Shown here: piece by piece, positions 57,549-64,000 of the stretch
Position numbering within the stretch: position 1 is the first letter of the stretch
Layout: the number at the start of each line of letters is the position of its first letter
Source: Pyricularia pennisetigena
Lineage: Eukaryota > Ascomycota > Sordariomycetes > Magnaporthales > Pyriculariaceae
Direction: 5' to 3'
Length of the DNA: 64,000 nucleotides
Assembly: GCF_004337985.1 (NCBI RefSeq)
Contig: NC_043740.1
Coordinates: 2,641,616-2,705,615, forward strand
Program-made: the position numbers and the translations under genes
The notes under the pieces: generated by a model
Databases searched by the model: none
What the model saw: the letters and a program-made list of their open reading frames with translations, nothing else
What the model was told of the DNA's origin: nothing

Positions 57549-60157
57549 GGGATACGTTTTTTCGGTGGCCGTACATGAGCCGCCCTAAAATTATCGTAGA
57601 GCTGGATATTCCCACAAATACTACCTGGATCCTTCCTGAAGATGCAGCCTTATCTTCTTCACCAGAGCATCATTTCTTGTTTAGATGCTGCTGAAGATGC
57701 GAGGTTAAACTGATCGAGAGAGGTAAAGCAGACAGGTGGTAGTAGCATACACCCAGAATCTGAGATTTGGTCCACCTAGGAGTAGAAAGTCAGGGAAAAT
57801 GAATAATCTCCAAGTACATCAGGAACACAGAGGCATAGACGAGGAGAAAAATAATTCTTGTTTGAGAGATCCCCGAAATAGCTTCAATACTGTCAAGCTT
57901 GCAAGGAAATTACCATAAAGGGCGTACTTGGGCGGACGGTCGCACCTGCCTATTGGAGGGGTACCTGAGTACCTACCACAAACCCGATTGATTGATTGTT
58001 GTGTAAAAAAATGGCTCGCCTCAATCTGGTTTGATCCCCTCACATAAATTTGACTTTTTGGGAAATGCCCTGCGCCTCGACTTTGGAACCCCTTCAACTG
58101 CAAAATTTATTGAAAGGCATTTTTTTTTGATGACTCGTGATGCATCTTGCGGCATTGCGCGTCTGGATAAGACACAGGAAAACCTGCTTGCTTTTTCTGA
58201 GGTGTGAATTAAGTGACGGGAGACCTCCCGAAACGCCTCAGGGCAGTGCGCCGTTGCCGCTGGCATTCTGCAAATGTTGTCGTATACTAGACTCTAAGTC
58301 CAGAGGGAGCTACGTACCGTTTGCTTTTTTCGATTCTTGGAAGTGGTGGACCCAATCATTTTAGAATGCGCGAGAGAATATGGAGGTAAACAGTCAGCCA
58401 CCACCATCCGATTCGCGACGGTTCTACTGGTAAATGCGGCACGCGAAAACACAAAACAAACGCCGGTTGAAGCGCGCAACTGGGCCAACGGACGGGCCCT
58501 TGAAGAGTCTCTGGCCCAATCATGCTGCATTCAACCCCGGCCATTAACCCCTGACACTTCCCGCTCGGCGTGGCTCCTGGCCAGTCGGACGCGTCGAGAC
58601 CAGCGTCGAATTCGGAAGGCGTCGCATGTTGTTCTCCCCAAGCCTCAACCACCAAAACAAAACAAAAACAAACAACGACCTACCCCTCGCATCAGACATG
58701 CTATGCTACATAATGACCCCAGCAAAACTTACACAGAAAACCAGCAGATACGCGACGAGCTTGCGAAAAGTGCATCTTCAGCCCTCATCCCTCATCGTAA
58801 CGGAGGAAGCGTACAGACAGACTATGCGCGGCCCTAGTTTTATCTTTTCAGGGATAAGTATAGGACTAGAATAGACCAAAGTAACAACAAGAAAGTACAT
58901 CAAGTAATTAAGCTAAATGCAATATCGGTACCTTGGTGGTTGTAGGGCAGACAGGCGTAATTGCAAGATCACGAACCCCTCCCTCCCCTATGAGGTTTGT
59001 TTGTTGATGAGGCGCGCCACCCCGCCCCCTTCCAGGCCTGGGGTTCCATCTACCAGCGAATGCAGAAACAACTTGTTTGTGTTGTTCATCTCTCCTAGTT
59101 GCGAACTTTGATACTACGGGGGTCTGTCTTGACAGGGTGGAGATTCTAAGTGCACGTTCGGTCGTTCAGCCCAGCCTCCCGATTCTTACGAAAATTGGTC
59201 CTTATGTCTGAGTGCGATTGATTTTCCTTCAATTCGCGGGGAACAAGATAAATGCAGAAATTGAACTAAGTAGTCACCGAAATATGTGAGCTAAATATCC
59301 AGCTACAATAGGATTGTCTTTTTCAGTTATAAACCATAAGGTGAGGGTCAAAAAGGCACTTACTCACCTAAATTAACATGACAATCATGGGGTTTAACCT
59401 TGAGGATCTGCATCGTCAACAGGGAGGAGCTCGGCACCCAGCCCAGCGTGTCTTTGGACAATGTAGTGGCGGGCAGTGGATCCCTTGTGTTTTGGCGGCC
59501 AAGCAGGCAAGACACGCTCGCTGTACAATCGCGCTAGCCGGATGCAGTTAGCGCCCACCTCGCAGTCGCGCCTGCTTCCCAGCTTTCCCCAATCCCGTGC
59601 CCAGTGCCCCGTCGCTTTATCCAACTCCCGCCGCCATCGTCGAATTGCCTACACCTCTCAAAACAACATCGCCACATGCAACAACGTGCATCGCAGCAAA
59701 CTTCGACCTCGCCGTTTTCCTATCTGCCTAGCACGCACATGGCCTAGATACCTAAGAATTGCTTCCTAAAGGCTTCAAAGTGCTACTACTGTGCTCGTCC
59801 CGACGACCTCCGAATACCAGCGAATTCTCCGACCGTTGCATCCTGGACCTGGACCACCTCCAATCGAGCTGGAAACGATGTGCATGCGATAGGAGCTGGA
59901 CAATACTGGGATAACGACAGTCGCGCACTGCATACAGCAACAATACGACAATCATCTCCTACAGCACTTTGGAACAAGGCAAATCACGTTCCCGACCCTG
60001 GATTTTTATTGCTCTCAGCACATGTGCCACAGGTCGGCGTGGATTACAGAGCTCTGAATTCGCAGCGAAGATATCATTAGCCTAGCAGCATTATCAATCA
60101 AGCGACCCGAACACTTCCGCTGAGACTGTCATTGAACCGAACACCTTTGCCCTCACG
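57549..60157. promoter_or_regulatory. 2.6-kb divergent region upstream of CDH1-like gene
   Basis: Long spacer between opposite starts. It has one 166-codon frame (58337-58837) and others under 100 codons, none with a recognisable domain. The region 59400-60157 is likely the 5' leader of the downstream gene and contains a five-codon upstream ORF (59878-59892). Confidence 0.45.
59878..59892 (+). other. possible upstream ORF, MCMR-stop
   Basis: ATG TGC ATG CGA TAG, about 265 bp before the CDH1-like start. It matters only if transcription starts upstream of it. Confidence 0.25.
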
Positions 60158-62108
60158 ATGGGCGTCAATGGAGATGCCGCAGTCAGCTTAGGCATGGCTT
60201 CGTCATCTAAACGTACAGTCCGAGCCTCCAACAGTCCCGCTGTCGGGGCCAGGGCTAGCACTCCCCCGCCTGGCATCGACCGTACTCACTTTGATGGCGG
60301 GAATCATCTGGATTCTCAAGGCGCGCGTAGGGGCCGCAATGGGGCTAGGTTGAGCGATGCCAGTAGTCAGCACGACCTGGATCTTGACGCTGCGAACCAC
60401 GCCCTTCGCAGGGAAGTATTGAGTCGCCAGTCAAGAGAAACAACGCCAAATGGAAGTCCGCATAGGAAGCGACAGCGTATCACAGGCGATAGGTACGCTC
60501 TCTGCCCCGGTGACTACACTTGCTAAGGCGAACCGGATGCTGATGATGTTCTGTCGATTCAGGTTTATTCCAACTCGCTCTGGACAAGACTTACATGCCA
60601 GTTTCAACCTTCTTCATGAGGATGGCTCCCCTGCAACACCATCTAGACAAAAGAAGCGTACCCCCCATGGTGAATTACACTTCCAGAAAAGTATGTTCGC
60701 ATCAGATTCCGGTCATCATCTGGTTTTTTGGCACTAACACTCGTCATTGATAGCTGAGGAGGCAAACCGTACTTATTCCACCTTATTGAGGGCTGAGATT
60801 TTTGAGAACTCTGTTCCTCAGGCTGCAACAGCGCTTTCTCCAGACCAAGCGTCTTCAAGAGGTTCCAATGTGCACCACGGCACGAGAGCCCAGACACCTC
60901 CTCACAATCCGCCGCCACTACCTGCCTCCCTGACACCATCAACTCCTCACAAAAACCTTTTTTCATACATGTCACCTCGACACCACAGCAGTCTTGGTGG
61001 ACACCCTACTCCGAACCGCACCCCACAAAGTAGGCATGGGCCGAACATGGACACGCGGGCCGAAATATACAGCTTGTCGCCGGTGAGATTCGGCAGCCAG
61101 CAAATGTTACTTAGTCCCCGGAGGCAACCCAGGGCCGTCAGTAAGGTACCATATAAAGTCCTTGACGCGCCTGATCTAGCAGACGACTTTTATCTCAACC
61201 TGGTCGATTGGGGTAGTGCAAACGTTCTCGGCGTGGGACTAGGTTCGAGCGTTTATATGTGGAACGCGCAGACAAGTCGCGTCAACAAACTGTGCACTCT
61301 AGAAGACGACACCGTCACTAGCGTATCTTGGATACAGAAAGGCACGCATATTGCCATTGGAACCGGCAAGGGCCTGGTGCAGATTTGGGACGCTGAAAAG
61401 TCTAGGAGGTTAAGGACCATGACTGGCCATACCGCTCGGGTCGGATCACTGGCCTGGAACACGCACATTCTTACGTCAGGATCCCGAGACCGGTTAATAT
61501 ACCACCGCGACGTGCGAGCACCGGACCAATGGATGAGGAAACTTGTTGGGCACAAACAGGAAGTTTGCGGCCTCAAGTGGAACTGCGAAGACGGGCAATT
61601 GGCCAGCGGAGGAAATGACAACAAACTCATGGTGTGGGACAGGCTTTCAGATACACCTCTCTGGAAGTTTTCAGACCATACAGCAGCGGTCAAGGCAATC
61701 GCGTGGTCCCCTCACCAGCGAGGGTTGTTGGCCTCCGGCGGCGGTACGGCCGATCGGCGAATCATATTTCACGATACGCTACGCGGAACGGTCGTGAATG
61801 AGATTGACACGGGTAGCCAGGTATGCAATATTGCCTGGTCCAAAAACTCAAACGAGATCGTGTCTACGCATGGTTACTCCCAGAATCAAATAGTAGTCTG
61901 GAAGTATCCTAGCATGACGCAAGTCGCCAGCCTCACGGGCCACACGTATAGAGTACTGTACTTGGCGATGAGCCCCGATGGAAGGGTAGTAGTGACTGGT
62001 GCCGGCGACGAGACATTACGATTCTGGAATTTGTTTGGGAGGAGACCTGGAGCAAGAGAGGACAATGACGGTGGGGGACGATTGTCAGACTGGGGCATCA
62101 TACGCTGA
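60158..62108 (+). CDS. CDH1: APC/C activator Cdh1/Fizzy-related (WD40)
   Basis: Substrate-recruiting co-activator of the anaphase-promoting complex in late mitosis and G1. Exons 60158-60492, 60563-60690 and 60754-62108 give 605 aa. The C-box DRFIPTRSG (residues ~111-119) binds the complex and is split by the first intron. The N-terminal half is rich in Ser/Thr-Pro (TPPPG, SPHRKR, TPHKN, SPVRF, SPRR), consistent with CDK inhibition. Seven WD40 blades follow DLADDFYLNLVDWG and VLGVGLGSSVYMWNA, including WDAEKSRRLRTMTGHTARVG and VWKYPSMTQVASLTGHTYRV. The protein ends GRLSDWGIIR with the Ile-Arg tail that docks on APC/C. The C-box/IR pair and SPVRFG distinguish Cdh1 from Cdc20, with Cdc20/meiotic Ama1 as less likely alternatives. 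Confidence 0.94.
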
Positions 62109-62992
62109 TCGTCACGAAGTGGCGGGCTTGTGTCCACGATCAGGTAGTGTGATGGGATGCAAGAAGAATCTCTTCTACTTGCTATTATTTTTTTGTTCTT
62201 GAGCCAAATACTTCTTTTTAACAGCTTGCTGTCGCGGCTGTGTAACATCGTCTCACTTTTTTGTTTGAGATCAGATGAGATACCACTAGTACCGGACGGA
62301 AGCATACATAGCGTTGCTTTATCCCAATTTTTTCACCTTCATTTCTGACTTTCAATATGATCTCTTCTGTGATAATGCACGGACTTGCAGTATCTTGGGG
62401 TATGTCAGTATCAAAGCCAACTTGACCATCTAGGTTTTCTTCACTGTCTCGCAGATAACAAGCGGTGCGCTAACTCAAAACTCACCCCTGAGCTAACAAG
62501 TTTGGAGCATGGAAATTTCTAACTATGAAGCACGACTTTTCTGTTGTCAAGCGACGGCCCCTTGCACGCGTACGCAAACCGTTTCGATACCAGGGAACAA
62601 TCTACCATGGCCCCCAACGTCTACAAAGGAGCTTCATGAGAAGTACTCGTTGAAATAAGATATTGGGTATATTGTAAAGTACCTGAATCTTCGTGAATCT
62701 TTGGCAGTCTAGCGTTAATTGCGATACAAAATAACCTAGGAATCTCCAACATCAAGACTACCTGCAAAGGGAACTGGTACCCATTATTGAGGTCACGGGT
62801 CCAAGTGCCACCGGCTCATTGAGAGTGAAAGATGGACGGAACCATCACAAGCGAACGTGTTCGAACCCATAGGGAAGAAAAAGCGAAGCCAGACGCCAAC
62901 GCCAGCCAAAAACAATGAGCAGCAAACACATCATAAGCAGAAAAAGTGAAATGGTACTGAATAAATCAGATCCTAGATGCAACAGCCATCTG
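62109..62992. other. convergent 3' region
   Basis: About 880 bp between the ends of the CDH1-like (+) and Gpc1-like (-) genes. No coding signal was seen. Confidence 0.5.
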
Positions 62993-64000
62993 TTACTTCC
63001 GCTCACGAGCAACATCCTTCGCGCTGCTGTCAATACCCGTTGCTAAGGTCTCCGCCTCGCCGCTAAGCAACGAAATGGAGTTTACGGAATCGTGAGGAGC
63101 CCTCTTGGTCGCCTCGGGTGACAAGAGCGCCTCGTCCTCGGCCTCGTCTGCCGACTCGTGGCTGGGTCCCATGCTGGGGCTACCGATTGAGCTGCCAAGA
63201 TCCGGATGGCTTTGCCACTTGGCCACTTCAGCCCTCATCGCCTCAAGCTCCTTCTGGAACCGCTTCCCAAAAACATCGATGTAGTAGGTGGCACCGTTGT
63301 ACACGGACCATGCAAAGACGAACATCAGGAAGGTGGCGGATGCGTAGCGGCTGTAGAACCAAATCGGACAAGGGAGCATTGTCAGAACAGCGTATGAGTA
63401 TTGTATCAACATGAATGCCGGTTCCTGGAGCACGTCTGGCAGCCCCAGGACAATACGTCCGATCCAGGTCTTGGAGTAGGACTTGCGCAGCCAGGTGAAA
63501 GATGTTGGGCGACCAGCGGCAATCTTTTCGCGTCTCCTCACAGTGATGAAGAAGTAGTAAGACAACTGCCAAACTGCATAGGGGATAGTTGACCAGCTGA
63601 GCATAGAGATGACATTGGCATAAGCAGTGGGCGAGCCAGGAGGCGAGTGCTTGATCAGGTACACCGCCGGAAACATCTTCTCTTGGAGTTCCTTGTTGAT
63701 GAGATGTACCATGCAGTGTAGTGTTGCACACGGCATTATGTGGATGAATAGCGAGGTGACCTTGTCGAAGCTGTGGAAAACGAGACTGTTCCGCCACATG
63801 ACGATAGCCACCGCGTTGTTGCCATACGCCAGGCAGTAAACGGCGGTGAACAGCCTTTTAGAGTTGGGAAAGAACCATATGCTCAAGACCAGGAGGAAGT
63901 TGACAAAGTAGCACAGGTCTGCAAGAAAGTAATGGTACCCTCTGCGATGGTAGGTGTAGTACCTGATGGGCAGGAAATAAAAGATTTGCAACGTGTACCA
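62993..64000 (-). CDS. GPC1: glycerophosphocholine acyltransferase Gpc1 (partial, N-terminus outside window)
   Basis: Membrane enzyme that acylates glycerophosphocholine to lysophosphatidylcholine for phosphatidylcholine recycling. The frame is open to the window edge; 335 C-terminal residues are visible and the N-terminus is missing. Family features: many membrane spans, YYTYHRRGYHYFLADLCYFV, YGNNAVAIVMWRNSLVFHS, IHIMPCATLHCM with its His residues, and YAVWQLSYYFFITV followed by TSFTWLRKSYSK. These match the Gpc1/DUF2838 family as I know it. The last 90 residues (from ~RFQKELEAMRAEVAKWQ) are hydrophilic, Ser- and acid-rich, probably cytosolic. No intron is seen in this part. Confidence 0.88.
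   Translation of the reverse strand, partial: WYTLQIFYFLPIRYYTYHRRGYHYFLADLCYFVNFLLVLSIWFFPNSKRLFTAVYCLAYGNNAVAIVMWRNSLVFHSFDKVTSLFIHIMPCATLHCMVHLINKELQEKMFPAVYLIKHSPPGSPTAYANVISMLSWSTIPYAVWQLSYYFFITVRRREKIAAGRPTSFTWLRKSYSKTWIGRIVLGLPDVLQEPAFMLIQYSYAVLTMLPCPIWFYSRYASATFLMFVFAWSVYNGATYYIDVFGKRFQKELEAMRAEVAKWQSHPDLGSSIGSPSMGPSHESADEAEDEALLSPEATKRAPHDSVNSISLLSGEAETLATGIDSSAKDVARERK

Noticed and set aside
58337..58837. 166-codon frame upstream of the CDH1-like gene
   Set aside because: Composition looks random (Lys/Gln/Asn from A-rich DNA); no domain and no intron partners.
62845..62870. GTTCGAA-containing sequence as a tRNA B box
   Set aside because: No A box or cloverleaf can be drawn around it.

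Overview
The window is nuclear DNA of a filamentous ascomycete. It has about one gene per 3 kb on both strands, short introns (mostly 50-110 nt) with GTRNGY donors and CTRAY-type branch sites, and only conserved eukaryotic housekeeping families. Long A/T homopolymers and C/T-rich leaders lie between the genes. The gene content and a protein beginning with the Pezizomycotina-type MNWTEG...KQKQHFAK motif suggest a Sordariomycete, possibly Magnaporthales; that placement is inference. There is no sign of a plasmid, virus, CRISPR array or intact transposon.

Layout. 1-5552: no supportable gene. 5.5-12.8 kb: Gyp1-type Rab GAP (-), cytochrome c oxidase subunit 7 (+), clathrin light chain (-), CID-domain Rtt103/RPRD1-like protein (+). 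13.7-23.5 kb: mitochondrial ABC exporter Mdl1 (+), a divergent aspartate kinase (+), a claudin-like four-helix membrane protein (+), and a very GC-rich PHYHD1-like dioxygenase (+). 24.5-31.3 kb: Hrp1-type two-RRM protein (-) with a 1.33-kb intron, and a PPR-like mitochondrial protein (+). 31.6-35.3 kb: syntaxin Tlg2 (-) and calmodulin (+), divergent. 37-42.5 kb: GH47 alpha-mannosidase (+) and AP-1 gamma-adaptin (+). 42.9-50.6 kb: family-2 glycosyltransferase (-) and an F-box/Cys-rich protein (+), divergent. 51.1-57.5 kb: glutamine synthetase (-) and a long disordered fungal protein of unknown function (-). 60.1-64 kb: Cdh1/Fizzy-related APC/C activator (+) and the C-terminal part of glycerophosphocholine acyltransferase Gpc1 (-), cut by the window edge.

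The genes do not form an operon or a biosynthetic cluster. Five products act in Golgi/TGN/endosome traffic or glycosylation (Gyp1, clathrin light chain, Tlg2, AP-1 gamma, GH47 mannosidase), which may be chance. No clearly new multi-gene system was found. The best leads are the uncharacterised 807-aa protein, the F-box/Cys-rich protein, the claudin-like protein, the divergent aspartokinase, and the unusually long introns of the HRP1-like and glutamine synthetase genes. Exon coordinates were derived by hand from splice consensus and reading-frame continuity; terminal and very small exons are the least certain.
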